Origin: DASYPQ01 sp041488095
GTDB lineage: Bacteria; Planctomycetota; UBA1135; GCA-002686595
Assembly: GCA_041488095.1 (NCBI GenBank)
Contig: JBGPOP010000017.1
Location: 1 to 64,000 of the forward strand
Reading direction: 5' to 3'
Length of the DNA: 64,000 nucleotides
Shown: piece after piece, positions 7,879 to 16,697 of the stretch
Position numbering within the stretch: the stretch's first letter is position 1
Layout of the letters: every line of letters begins with the position of its first letter
Program-made: the position numbers and the translations under genes
The notes under the pieces: generated by a model
Seen by the model: the letters and a program-made list of their open reading frames with translations, nothing else
What the model was told of the DNA's origin: nothing
Database searches by the model: none

Positions 7879-9165
7879 CTAGATCCTCACGCCGAGGCGC
7901 GCCCGCACCAGCGCCTTCAGGATGAATACCGAGGCGAGCACCGAGAACGCCGTCGCGGCCGCCGCGCCGACGAGGCCGAACCGCGGGATCAGGATCCAGT
8001 TCCCCACGACGTTGCATGCCACGGTCGCGCCCATGAAGACCGAGTGCCAGCCCGGCCGCCCTCCCATGAGCAGGATCTGCCCGAAGGGCACGTAGCCCGA
8101 GGCGCACAGGATCCCGAGCATCAGCAGCGCAAACGGCGCCCACGAGGCCGCGAACCCGGGCTTGTCGGTCAGGACGCGGACGACCGAGGGATAGAGCGCG
8201 ATCGCGACCGCCGCGACGCCCGCCATGCCGAGGTAGGTCCAGCGCCGGCCCTTCCTCACGGTCGCGCGCAGCTCGTCCCACCTCCCCTCCGCGATCTGCT
8301 TCGCCAGGATCGGGTTGCAGTTGTTCTGCAGCACGACCAGGAGCTGGAACGCGCCCTCCGCGACCATCCCGGCCAGGGCGTAGATCCCGACGTCGCGGTC
8401 GGCCATGAACAGGCCGATCATCCACACGTCGACCTTGGCGTTCAGCTCGAGCAGGACCCCCGACGCGATGCTCTTCGCCCCATAGAGGAGGTGCGCCGGC
8501 ACCCAGTCCTTCCAGTCGCCGCGGACGGGCAGGCGGATCTGCGCGCCGACTTCGACCAGGAGGACCAGGAACAGGATCCCCTCCGCGAACGTGAACACGA
8601 ACGCGAGGCCGTCGCCCTTGGCGCGGGCCGGATCGTTGCCCACCCACACGAGGAGCCCGGCCAGGATCAGCAAGTACCGCAGCCCCGTGTAGACCGCGAA
8701 GGCGCGCATCCGCCGCAGGCCGTTGACGACGGACATCAGCACCTTGTTCAGCGCGAAGAAGAACAGGCCCGGCGCCGAGGCCGCGATCCCCACCGCCACG
8801 CCCGGGCTCTCGAGCCAGCGGGCGATCGGCTCGCGCGCGAGGAGGTAGGCCGCCGTCGCGAGGCCCGCGAGCGCGAGCGCGAGTACGAGGCTTCCGACGA
8901 CGATGCCGGTCGTGCGCTCGCGGTCGTCCGGCTTCTCCGCGATGCTCTTGAGCGCCGAGAGGTTGACCCCGCCCACGGCGAGCTGCGAGAAGAAGATGTA
9001 GGCCGCCAGGACCTGGTTGAAGACGCCCAGGGTCGCCTCGTCGTAGCAGCGCCCGATCAGGACGTTCAGCGCGATCCCGCTCGCGCCGAGGACGACGAGG
9101 CTGGCCACGTTCCACAGCACGTCGCGCTGGAACCGGGCGCCGACGAGCTCGCGCGGTCCTGCCAT
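7879..9165 (-). CDS. Polysaccharide flippase (Wzx/MurJ-like, MOP superfamily)
   Basis: This 428-residue integral membrane protein has about twelve hydrophobic segments along its whole length. It starts with an amphipathic FQRDVLWNVASL stretch and the ALNVLIGRCYDEATLGVF region typical of the polysaccharide-transport branch of the MOP superfamily. It is expected to flip a lipid-linked oligosaccharide to the periplasmic face. The ATG lies 4 bases after the FadB-like stop, so it is probably co-transcribed with the acyl-CoA genes upstream as well as the glycan genes downstream. Substrate is unknown. Confidence 0.85.
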   Translation of the reverse strand: MAGPRELVGARFQRDVLWNVASLVVLGASGIALNVLIGRCYDEATLGVFNQVLAAYIFFSQLAVGGVNLSALKSIAEKPDDRERTTGIVVGSLVLALALAGLATAAYLLAREPIARWLESPGVAVGIAASAPGLFFFALNKVLMSVVNGLRRMRAFAVYTGLRYLLILAGLLVWVGNDPARAKGDGLAFVFTFAEGILFLVLLVEVGAQIRLPVRGDWKDWVPAHLLYGAKSIASGVLLELNAKVDVWMIGLFMADRDVGIYALAGMVAEGAFQLLVVLQNNCNPILAKQIAEGRWDELRATVRKGRRWTYLGMAGVAAVAIALYPSVVRVLTDKPGFAASWAPFALLMLGILCASGYVPFGQILLMGGRPGWHSVFMGATVACNVVGNWILIPRFGLVGAAAATAFSVLASVFILKALVRARLGVRI

Positions 9166-9169
9166 GTGC

Positions 9170-11383
9170 CTAGGCGTGGAAGCTCTTCAGCGTCCGCGCC
9201 ATGGCCGAGATCGAATCGGAGGGCTCGAAGCGCTCGCGGCCGCCGGGGCGCGAGGCGACATCCGGAGCGGCGGCGATGCGCATCATCCGCTCGACGACCG
9301 CGTGCACGCCGAGCGAGTCGGCAAAGCTCAGGATCCCGCCCCGGAAGGGCGGGAAGCCGATGCCGAAGACCGTCGCGAGGTCGATCTCGCGCGGCGTCGC
9401 GGCGACCTCCTCCTCCAGGGCGCGCGCGGCCTCGTTGAGCATCGCGAGCACGGCGCGGTCGGCGATCTCCGCGTGGGTGAGGGCCGGGAGCCTCGGCCTA
9501 CCCGGCGGGATGAATCGCGCGAGGTCGGGGGCGGAAGGCGGCTTCTTCCCGCGTCCTCCGGGCGCGTGCTCGTAGAAGCCGCGCCCGGTCTTCTTCCCGA
9601 GGATCCCCGCGCGGATCATCGGGTCGAGGACGCCGCACGGGGCCATCCGATCCCCGTACGCCGCGTGGAGCGACGCGGCCGCGTGCGACGCGATGTCGAA
9701 GCCGACCTCGTCGAGCAGCGCGATGGGTCCCATCGGCATCCCGAAGTCCTCGAGCGCCGCGTCGATGCGCGCTGGATCGACGCCGCCGGCGAACATCCGC
9801 AGCGACTCGTCGAGGTAGGGGCCGAGCAGGCGGTTGACGAGGAACCCGGCGACGTCCGCCACGACGACCGGGGTCTTGCCGAGGTGGACGGCGAGCCCCG
9901 CGCAGGCGGCGACGGCTTCCGGGCTCGTGCGCCGTCCGCGCACGACCTCGACGAGGGGCATCTTCTTCACCGGGTTGAAGAAGTGCATTCCCGCGACGCG
10001 CTCGGGGACGGGGATTCCCTCGGCGATCGCCGCGACGGAGAGCGAGGAGGTGTTCGTGGCGAGGATCGCGTCGGCGCGGACCTGCAGTGCGATCTGGCCC
10101 AGGACCGCGCGCTTCGTCTCGAGCTTCTCCGCGACGGCTTCGATCACGAACCCGGCGCGTGCGAAGCCGGCGAGCTCCCGCGATGCGTCGAGGCGGTCGA
10201 TCGCCTCGGTCGCCTCGCGCGGCTCGGAGCGGCGCTTGCGCAAACGCTCTGCCGCGGCCGCACGGTGCTCGGAGAGCGCCGCGTCGAGCGCCGCGGGCGC
10301 GACGTCGAAGATCCGCGTCCAGATGCCGCGCTCGGCGAGCAGGCCGGCGATCCCGCGCCCCATGACGCCCGCGCCGAGGACCCCCGCCCGTTCGGGGACC
10401 CGACGCGCGCGTCCGTCCGGACCGCGGCCGAGCTTCTTGGCCTCCTCGGACCCGCGGAAGATCGCGATCAGGTGCTTGCAGGTCGGCGAGACGGCCAGCG
10501 CGCTGGCTGCGCGGAGCTCCGCGGCGAGGCTCTTCGCGGTGCTCGTCCGCGGGGCTCGACACGCGATCTCGAGGGCCGCGAGCGGAGCCGGATAATGCCC
10601 GTGCGTCCTCGCCAGCACCTGCTCCCGGGCGCGGCTTGCGATGAAGCCGGCGGCGACGGGGTTCCTGTCGACCAGCAGCGCCCTCCATCCGCGGCTGCGC
10701 CGCGGCGAGCGCGAGCGCCCGGCGGCGATGTCGCCGGCGATGCGCAGGAGGTCCTCTGGCTCTGCGAGCCGGTCGACGATCCCTTTCGACAACGCCTCGC
10801 GCGCGGAGTGCAGCTTGCCGGAGAGGATCGCCTCGAGCGCGCGCGGCACCCCGGCGCGGCGCGGCAGGCGCGTCGTGCCGCCCCAGGCGGGCAGGATGCC
10901 GAGCTGGGTCTCGGGGAGGCCGATGCGAGTCTCGCGCGCGACGGCCGCGACGATGCACCCGCACGCGAGAGCGAGCTCGAGCGCGCCGCCGGGCACCGGT
11001 CCGCCGACCGCGGCGACGGTCCGCAGGCGGGGCGAGCGCCGCCGGAGCCGCGCGATGCGCTCGAAGAGCTTCTGGCCGACCCCCACGACGCGCGCGACCA
11101 CGGCCGGATCGGTGAGCGCGGCGAGCGCGTCGAGGTCGGCGCCGGCGGCGAAGGAGGTCGGCGACCGGCCCGTGACGACCAGTCCGCGCAGCGAGGCGTC
11201 GCCCTCGATCTCGTCGAGCGCGAGATCGAGGTCGCGCAGGAGCGGCAGGTCGAGGACGGCGAGCGTGCGGTGGGGGGGGTCGAGGACCAGGACCGCGAGG
11301 CCCGGCTCGGGATGTTGAAGTCGCACGCACGAACGCGGCGGCGGTGCGTTCTCGGGCATCGGCAGCCCGTGGGTGTCGATCAT
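9170..11383 (-). CDS. FadB/FadJ-like enoyl-CoA hydratase / 3-hydroxyacyl-CoA dehydrogenase
   Basis: This 737-residue multifunctional beta-oxidation enzyme has an N-terminal crotonase domain (about 15-210). Both catalytic Glu positions of FadB are present, in GGALELALAC and GLPETQLGI. The Rossmann NAD-binding domain begins at GVLGAGVMGRGIAG, with the catalytic His in HFFNPVKKMPLVEVV, followed by two C-terminal dehydrogenase domains (NRLLGPYLDE; FGIGFPPFRGG). The ATG at 11383 has an AAAGGAG ribosome site just upstream and overlaps the thiolase stop as ATGA. With the thiolase it would complete the last three steps of a beta-oxidation spiral. No acyl-CoA dehydrogenase gene is adjacent. Confidence 0.92.
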   Translation of the reverse strand: MIDTHGLPMPENAPPPRSCVRLQHPEPGLAVLVLDPPHRTLAVLDLPLLRDLDLALDEIEGDASLRGLVVTGRSPTSFAAGADLDALAALTDPAVVARVVGVGQKLFERIARLRRRSPRLRTVAAVGGPVPGGALELALACGCIVAAVARETRIGLPETQLGILPAWGGTTRLPRRAGVPRALEAILSGKLHSAREALSKGIVDRLAEPEDLLRIAGDIAAGRSRSPRRSRGWRALLVDRNPVAAGFIASRAREQVLARTHGHYPAPLAALEIACRAPRTSTAKSLAAELRAASALAVSPTCKHLIAIFRGSEEAKKLGRGPDGRARRVPERAGVLGAGVMGRGIAGLLAERGIWTRIFDVAPAALDAALSEHRAAAAERLRKRRSEPREATEAIDRLDASRELAGFARAGFVIEAVAEKLETKRAVLGQIALQVRADAILATNTSSLSVAAIAEGIPVPERVAGMHFFNPVKKMPLVEVVRGRRTSPEAVAACAGLAVHLGKTPVVVADVAGFLVNRLLGPYLDESLRMFAGGVDPARIDAALEDFGMPMGPIALLDEVGFDIASHAAASLHAAYGDRMAPCGVLDPMIRAGILGKKTGRGFYEHAPGGRGKKPPSAPDLARFIPPGRPRLPALTHAEIADRAVLAMLNEAARALEEEVAATPREIDLATVFGIGFPPFRGGILSFADSLGVHAVVERMMRIAAAPDVASRPGGRERFEPSDSISAMARTLKSFHA

Positions 11384-12684
11384 CCCGGGCTCCTTTCGAG
11401 GATCATCGCGCCCCCTTGCCCGCCGCCGATGCACAGCGTCGCGAGACCGTACCGCTGTCCCTGCACAGCGAGCTCGTGCGCGGTCGTCAGCAGGAGGCGC
11501 GCGCCCGTCGCGCCGACGGGGTGTCCGAGCGCGATCGCGCCGCCGTTCCGGTTCGTGCGCTCGAGGTCGAGGGCACCGAGCGCGCTTCCGCGTCCGAGCT
11601 GCTCCTTCGCGAACGCATCGCTCTCGAAGGCCTTCTTGCAGGCGAGAACCTGGGTGGCGAAGGCCTCGTTGATCTCGATCGTCTCCATGTCAGCGAGCGA
11701 GAGGCCGGCCTGCTCGAGCGCGATCGCGCTCGCGAAGACCGGACCGAGGCCCATCCGCGCCGGGTCGCAGCCGGTGAAGGCCCAGGAGACGATCCGCGCG
11801 AGGGGAGCGAGCCCGAACGCACGCGCCTTCTCCTCGCTCGCGACGATCAGCGCGCAAGCGCCGTCGGTGATCCCGCAGGAGTTGCCGACGGTGACGCGGC
11901 CGTCGGGCTTCTCGAAGTAGGGGCGGAGCTTCGCGAGCGCCTCGAGGGTCTGCTCGTCGCGGATGACGTCGTCGTGCTCGACGGAGCGCGTCTCGTTGCG
12001 GGCCTGAAGAGGCAGGACGGGCACGATCTCCCGTGCCAGGCGCCCCGAATCGCGAGCCTTCCTCGCGCGCACGTGGCTCTCGAGCGCGAAGCGGTCGGCC
12101 TCCTCGCGCGAGATCGCGAACTCTCGCGCCAGGATCTCGGCGGTTCTGCCCATGATCAGCCCGCTGACCGGGTCGGTCAGGCCCTCGAGGAGCGCGATCC
12201 GCGGCGCGAGCATCGAAGGGCGCAGCTTGGTGAGGGCGGAGACCCGCGCGAACGGCGTCCGCGCCCGCGACAACCGCTCGAAGCAGGCCGTCAGGCGCTC
12301 GCCGAAGATCAGCGGGTAGCGGCTCATCACCTCGACGCCCAAACACAGGAAGAGCTCGCCGCGCCCGGCCTCGATCGCGGTCGCGGCGCTCGACACGGCC
12401 TCCATGCCGCTGGCGCAGTTGCGCCCGACGGTGCGCGCGGGAACGCGGCGCGGGACGCCGGCGCGCAGGGCGATCACGCGAGCGACGTTGGCCTGGTCGT
12501 GGGGAGGGCCCACGCATCCCGCGATGACCTCGTCGAACGCGCCGGGATCGACGCCCGAGCGCGCGATCACCTCGCGAGCGACCAGCGCTCCGAGGTGGCC
12601 CGCGTCCTCGCGGGCGAAGGCGCCCCCGGCGCGGCACCAGGGGGTGCGCAGGCCGGCGGCGAGGACGACGGAGGTTCGCGGCAT
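11380..12684 (-). CDS. Acetyl-CoA acyltransferase (FadA-type thiolase)
   Basis: This 434-residue thiolase carries the three family signatures: the acylated Cys in GRNCASGMEAVSSA, NEAFA near residue 325, and the C-terminal catalytic His and Cys in LGHPVGATGAR and CIGGGQGGAM. It would cleave 3-ketoacyl-CoA with CoA, or run in reverse. It precedes the FadB-like gene with an ATGA overlap, the usual alpha/beta pairing of the trifunctional complex. The start is the ATG at 12684, which gives the canonical thiolase N-terminus. It begins 17 bases after the flavin monooxygenase stop. Confidence 0.92.
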   Translation of the reverse strand: MPRTSVVLAAGLRTPWCRAGGAFAREDAGHLGALVAREVIARSGVDPGAFDEVIAGCVGPPHDQANVARVIALRAGVPRRVPARTVGRNCASGMEAVSSAATAIEAGRGELFLCLGVEVMSRYPLIFGERLTACFERLSRARTPFARVSALTKLRPSMLAPRIALLEGLTDPVSGLIMGRTAEILAREFAISREEADRFALESHVRARKARDSGRLAREIVPVLPLQARNETRSVEHDDVIRDEQTLEALAKLRPYFEKPDGRVTVGNSCGITDGACALIVASEEKARAFGLAPLARIVSWAFTGCDPARMGLGPVFASAIALEQAGLSLADMETIEINEAFATQVLACKKAFESDAFAKEQLGRGSALGALDLERTNRNGGAIALGHPVGATGARLLLTTAHELAVQGQRYGLATLCIGGGQGGAMILERSPG

Positions 12685-12701
12685 CGCGGGCGGTCGAGAG
12701 A

Positions 12702-13883
12702 CTAGGGGCTCTCCGCAGCCTCTTCCAGGAAACGCGTCGAGACATCGCGGATGGCCCGGACGAGAAGCGACGGCCTCGCCCTGAGGAAGGCGAGGCACCC
12801 GAAGAAGAGCGGTGTCGGCCGGCACCAGCGCGGCAGGCTCCAGGCTCGGTGCGCCAGGCGCGTGATCGCGAGCGAGCGTTCGTTGGCGGGCCTCCTGCGC
12901 CTCTCGTATTCGGCGATCGGGTCGCGCGAGCCCGAGAGGAGGATCTCGGCGAGCGCGCGCGCGTCGGCGACCGCCATGCTCGAGCCCTGCCCGCCGGCCG
13001 GGCTGACCGGGTGCGCCGCGTCGCCGATCAGCACGGCGCCGTCGATGCCGTAGCGCTCGGCGTGGCCCCACCGCCGGCGCACGAGGGTGAAGTCGGCAGG
13101 AAAGCGCCGGCCCGCGACGACCTCACCGAGGAGGGGATCGAGGGCGAGGAAGCGTTCCCACTCCGGCGCGGTGCGCGGATCCTCGTCAGCCTGCGGCCGG
13201 AAGAAGACCAGCCCGGTCCCGCGTCCTCGCGGGAGCGGGACCGCGCCGAGTCCGAGGATCCCCGAGGCGGTCCTGCCGCGGTTTGCCCACAGGCGCACGC
13301 GCGAGGCCGGGAGGCCGGGCGGCCAGGCGGGGCCAAAGCACAGGAGGTCGAGCGGAAACGTGCGCAGAGCGATCGGGATCCCGCACCCCTCGCGCACGAC
13401 CGAGCGCACGCCGTCGTCCCCGACGGTCCAGCGCGCGGGCACATCGATCTCCTTCCCTGTCGCGACCTCCCGCGCGCGCACGCCGACGACGCGGGCTCCC
13501 TCGCGCAGCAGTCCGACGACCTCGACGCCTCGGCGCAGCTCGAAGCTCGCGCGCGCGAGCAGGAGCTCGCGCAAGGCGTTCGGATCGGTCGACCAGGGCC
13601 GGACCCCGGCCCTCTCGAACACCGCGGAGGAGATCAGCGGGAGCAGCGCGCGTCCGTCGTGGATGTCGATGCCCTCGAGAGGTCGCGCGGCCTCCTGCTC
13701 CCAGACCTCCCGCGGCGCGATCTTCGACAGGAACTCCGCCGTGGCCGGCCAGAAGATCTCCGGACGGGTCCATGTCGGCGGCTCGTGGTTGCGCTCGAGC
13801 ACGACGACGCGCTTCCCTCCCCGCGCGAGCAGCTCCGCGAGGACCGCTCCGCCGATCCCGCCCCCGGCGACGACGAAGTCCAT
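12702..13883 (-). CDS. FAD-dependent monooxygenase (class A, UbiH/PHBH-like)
   Basis: This 393-residue flavoprotein has the dinucleotide fold GGGIGGAVLAELLARGG at the very start, the middle GDDGVRS motif and the second FAD motif GDAAHPVSPAGGQGSS, all typical of single-component aromatic-type hydroxylases. The C-terminal 60 residues are basic and partly hydrophobic. It probably uses NAD(P)H, O2 and FAD to hydroxylate or epoxidise an unsaturated or aromatic substrate. The ATG at 13883 shares one base with the upstream ligase stop. Its place between a CoA ligase and a thiolase suggests it acts on the same carbon skeleton, but whether on a CoA thioester is unknown. Confidence 0.85.
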   Translation of the reverse strand: MDFVVAGGGIGGAVLAELLARGGKRVVVLERNHEPPTWTRPEIFWPATAEFLSKIAPREVWEQEAARPLEGIDIHDGRALLPLISSAVFERAGVRPWSTDPNALRELLLARASFELRRGVEVVGLLREGARVVGVRAREVATGKEIDVPARWTVGDDGVRSVVREGCGIPIALRTFPLDLLCFGPAWPPGLPASRVRLWANRGRTASGILGLGAVPLPRGRGTGLVFFRPQADEDPRTAPEWERFLALDPLLGEVVAGRRFPADFTLVRRRWGHAERYGIDGAVLIGDAAHPVSPAGGQGSSMAVADARALAEILLSGSRDPIAEYERRRRPANERSLAITRLAHRAWSLPRWCRPTPLFFGCLAFLRARPSLLVRAIRDVSTRFLEEAAESP

Positions 13884-15361
13884 CACTTCGGCCGCAGGTC
13901 GAGGAAGCGCTTCTCCTTCATCTCGGTCTCCATGCCGAGCAGGTCGAGCATCTCCTTCGTGCTGTGCAACTCGATGCGGTTCGGCGCGACCTCGATCGCC
14001 TGGAGGATCTCCGCGCGCGCCCTCGTCTCGAACGCGGCCGGATCGCTGCCCGGCCTCAGCGAGGCGCGCACGACGAACTCGTCGAGCTCGTGGGGATCGT
14101 CGTTCTGCTTCTTGAGCACGACCTGCCACTCCTCGACCTCGGGCATGCCCGAGAGCGTCTCGCCCATCGCGGGCAGGTCGACCAGCGTGCCCTTGATCTT
14201 GGTCAGGCTCATCGCGCGCTGGTCGCTCGAGCGTTTCAGCTCCGAGGCGATCCTCGGAACGGTGCGCCCGCAGAAGCGGCACGGCTCCCAGGTCATCCCG
14301 CCCACGGCGATGTCGCCGGTGCGGTAGCGGAACACGACCGTGCCGTGGCCTGCGATCGGCGTGTAGACGAGCTCGCCGGTCTCGCCGTCGCCGACCGGCT
14401 CGAGGGTCTCCGGATCGATCACCTCGAACACGCCCAGGTCCGGGGAGAGGTGGTAGCCGCTCGAATCGTCGTAGCCGCTCGGGCACTCGCTGAAGGCCAT
14501 GCGCGCCTCGGTGAACCCGTACGTGCCGAGGATCGACACGTCGCGCGCGCCGCAGGCCTCGAGGTTCTCGGCCATCTTGCGCTTCAGCCCCGGCGTCACC
14601 TTTTCGGCGCCCAGGATGATCTGGCGCAGCTGCGAGAGGTCCATACCCTTCTCGCTCGCCTCGCGCACGAGGTGGTACACGAAGCCCGGCGTGCCGACCA
14701 TGGACGTCGGCCGGAAGCGCTCCGCCATCTTCAGGTTGCCGAGCGTGCCCATGACCTTGCCGCCGCCCGTCGGCAGCACCAGGCGCCCGCTCCGGAACCC
14801 GCCCCAGGCGACCTGCCAGAAGGCGAGGTGCGGCGCGAAAGGGAAGAGGTTCAGGATGCGCGCGTCGCGCTCCGGCACCGCGAGCACGTCGAGCAGCCGC
14901 GCGCCGGCCTCGCCCAGGAGATCGAGGTCGTGGGGCGTGTAGGCGAAGACGACCGGATCGCTCGAGCGGCCGGTCGTGAAGGTAAGGAAGTTCGGCGTGT
15001 AGCTCTTCCGCAGCATCTCCCGCGCGCGCGCGCCGCCGAGCACGAGGGCGAGCTTGCGCGCGAAGGGCCAGTGCTCCCGGACGAGATCGGGGGTCGGGAC
15101 CAGCATGAAATCGCGGACGCGCTTCTCGTCGCCTTGCGCCGCGAGCAGGTCGGGCTTGCTCGAGAGCGGCAGCCGGCGGAGATCCGCGGCGGTGCGGATG
15201 TCGCGCGGGCCGACGCCGGCCGCGTCGAAGACGCCGCGGTAGTGGGCCGAGAACGGGTACAGCTCCTCGCGGACGAAGCGCGCGAGCGCCCGATCCTGGA
15301 CCTCCCGCAGCTCCGACGCCCGGGCCCGGGAGAGAGCGCCCCAGCTCGAGAGCCGGCTCAC
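13883..15361 (-). CDS. PaaK-like AMP-dependent acyl/aryl-CoA ligase
   Basis: This 492-residue adenylate-forming enzyme resembles phenylacetate-CoA ligase and CapK-like proteins. It has a Ser/Thr/Gly P-loop near FTTGRSSDP, the YGFTEARMAF region, and the TGDIAVGG hinge segment near residue 390. A CRFCGR pair matches the small Cys motif common in PaaK relatives. The GTG at 15361 is preferred over the GTG at 15436: the 25 extra codons have only 16 G/C third positions, against near saturation downstream, and no ribosome site. It is the first gene of the minus-strand run and is divergent from the patatin gene. The acid it activates is unknown. Confidence 0.82.
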   Translation of the reverse strand: MSRLSSWGALSRARASELREVQDRALARFVREELYPFSAHYRGVFDAAGVGPRDIRTAADLRRLPLSSKPDLLAAQGDEKRVRDFMLVPTPDLVREHWPFARKLALVLGGARAREMLRKSYTPNFLTFTTGRSSDPVVFAYTPHDLDLLGEAGARLLDVLAVPERDARILNLFPFAPHLAFWQVAWGGFRSGRLVLPTGGGKVMGTLGNLKMAERFRPTSMVGTPGFVYHLVREASEKGMDLSQLRQIILGAEKVTPGLKRKMAENLEACGARDVSILGTYGFTEARMAFSECPSGYDDSSGYHLSPDLGVFEVIDPETLEPVGDGETGELVYTPIAGHGTVVFRYRTGDIAVGGMTWEPCRFCGRTVPRIASELKRSSDQRAMSLTKIKGTLVDLPAMGETLSGMPEVEEWQVVLKKQNDDPHELDEFVVRASLRPGSDPAAFETRARAEILQAIEVAPNRIELHSTKEMLDLLGMETEMKEKRFLDLRPK

Positions 15362-15478
15362 GCGCTGCGGTCCCCCGCGCGGAGAGAGAGGGGAGGGCTG
15401 GATGCCATGCCCAGAGGTTGAACGGGAAAGAGCCACGAGACAAGCGGGAAGGGTTCAGCACGGAGCTATGGAGAGCCG

Positions 15479-16687
15479 ATGAAACCGATCGTTCCCCCGG
15501 CGTCCGCTGCGCGGTCCGAGCTTCGGACGCTCTCCCGAAACCCTCCCCCGGACCGCCCCGTGGACTCCCCGCTCCAGCAGACCGGCTACAGCCTGCGTCA
15601 CCCCGGCCAGCGCTCGAACCACCGGCCCCGCACCGTGCTCATCCTGGGCGGCGGCGGCATGCGGGGGATGGCGCACGTCGGGGTGCTCAAGGCGATTCGC
15701 ACGCTCGGCATCCAGTACGACGCGATCGTGGGCACGAGCATCGGGGCCCTGATCGGCGCCATGGCGGCCGGCGGGTACCCGATCGAGCGGATCGAGTCGC
15801 TGGTCTCGGCCGTGAGCAAGGCCGACTACTTCCGCCTCAACTTCGTCAAGTTCCTGCTCAAGGGCACGCGCGCGCGCAGCATGTACCGCGGGGACACCTT
15901 CCGCCAGACCCTGACCAGGATCCTGCCCGACATGGCCTTCCGGGACATGAAGGTGCCGTTCTTCTGCAACGCCGTGCGGCTCGAGACCGGCGGCACCGTG
16001 TTCTGGGGAACGCCGGGCTTCGACGACATCTCGCTCGTCGACGCGGTGTACAGCTCGTGCGCGCTGCCGGGCATCTTCGAGCCCTACGAGCGCGACGGCT
16101 ACAACTACATGGACGGCGGGATGGTGGACTCGGTGCCGCTGCGCTTCGCCAAGACGCTGGGCCCCGACCTGATCATCGCGGTCGACCTGTCGGTCAAGGG
16201 CACCTTCAAGGCGCCGGACTACAAGAACCGGGTGCTGACCACGCTCTACCGCACGTTCGAGATCGTCGAGGAGGTCCTGGTCGAGCAGTCGCTGCACATG
16301 CACGTCGACTGGCGCGTGGCGTTGATCCAGCCCAAGGTCGGCCACACCTCGCGCTTCGACTTCGAGCGCCTGCCCGAGGTGGTCAAGCAAGGCGAGGAGG
16401 AGACGATCAAGGTCCTGACGACGCACGCGGCGACGCGGGACCTCGTCGAGGAGCGGATCGTCGAAGGCCTCTCCTCTCCCGTGACGCCGCGGGACTACGT
16501 CTCGATCCGCATCGACCCCACGCGCTGCATCGGCTGCGGGATGTGCGAGATGGTGTGCGAGACCGAGGCCTTCTGGGCGCGCGGCGAGAAGGCCAGCGTG
16601 AGGAAGCTCAGCAACTACGAGTGCACGCGCGACCACGCCTGCGCGCGCAACTGCCCGACGGACGCGATCAGCTTGGGGAATTTGTAG
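15479..16687 (+). CDS. Patatin-like phospholipase fused to a C-terminal ferredoxin domain
   Basis: This 402-residue protein has a patatin domain (about 50-300): oxyanion loop GGGGMRGMAHVGV, nucleophile S87 in GTSIG, and catalytic D212 in MDGGMVDS. The last 55 residues form a bacterial-type ferredoxin. The first motif is C350-x2-C353-x2-C356-x3-C360. The second is C382-x2-D385-x2-C388-x3-C392-P, in which Asp replaces the middle Cys. That ligand set is known from 7Fe ferredoxins and from Pyrococcus ferredoxin. Lipid hydrolysis coupled to redox sensing or electron transfer is an inference. A GGAGAG ribosome site lies 5 bases before the ATG. There is no signal peptide, so it is cytoplasmic or membrane-peripheral. 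Confidence 0.88.
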   Translation: MKPIVPPASAARSELRTLSRNPPPDRPVDSPLQQTGYSLRHPGQRSNHRPRTVLILGGGGMRGMAHVGVLKAIRTLGIQYDAIVGTSIGALIGAMAAGGYPIERIESLVSAVSKADYFRLNFVKFLLKGTRARSMYRGDTFRQTLTRILPDMAFRDMKVPFFCNAVRLETGGTVFWGTPGFDDISLVDAVYSSCALPGIFEPYERDGYNYMDGGMVDSVPLRFAKTLGPDLIIAVDLSVKGTFKAPDYKNRVLTTLYRTFEIVEEVLVEQSLHMHVDWRVALIQPKVGHTSRFDFERLPEVVKQGEEETIKVLTTHAATRDLVEERIVEGLSSPVTPRDYVSIRIDPTRCIGCGMCEMVCETEAFWARGEKASVRKLSNYECTRDHACARNCPTDAISLGNL

Positions 16688-16697
16688 GCGTCGCGGG

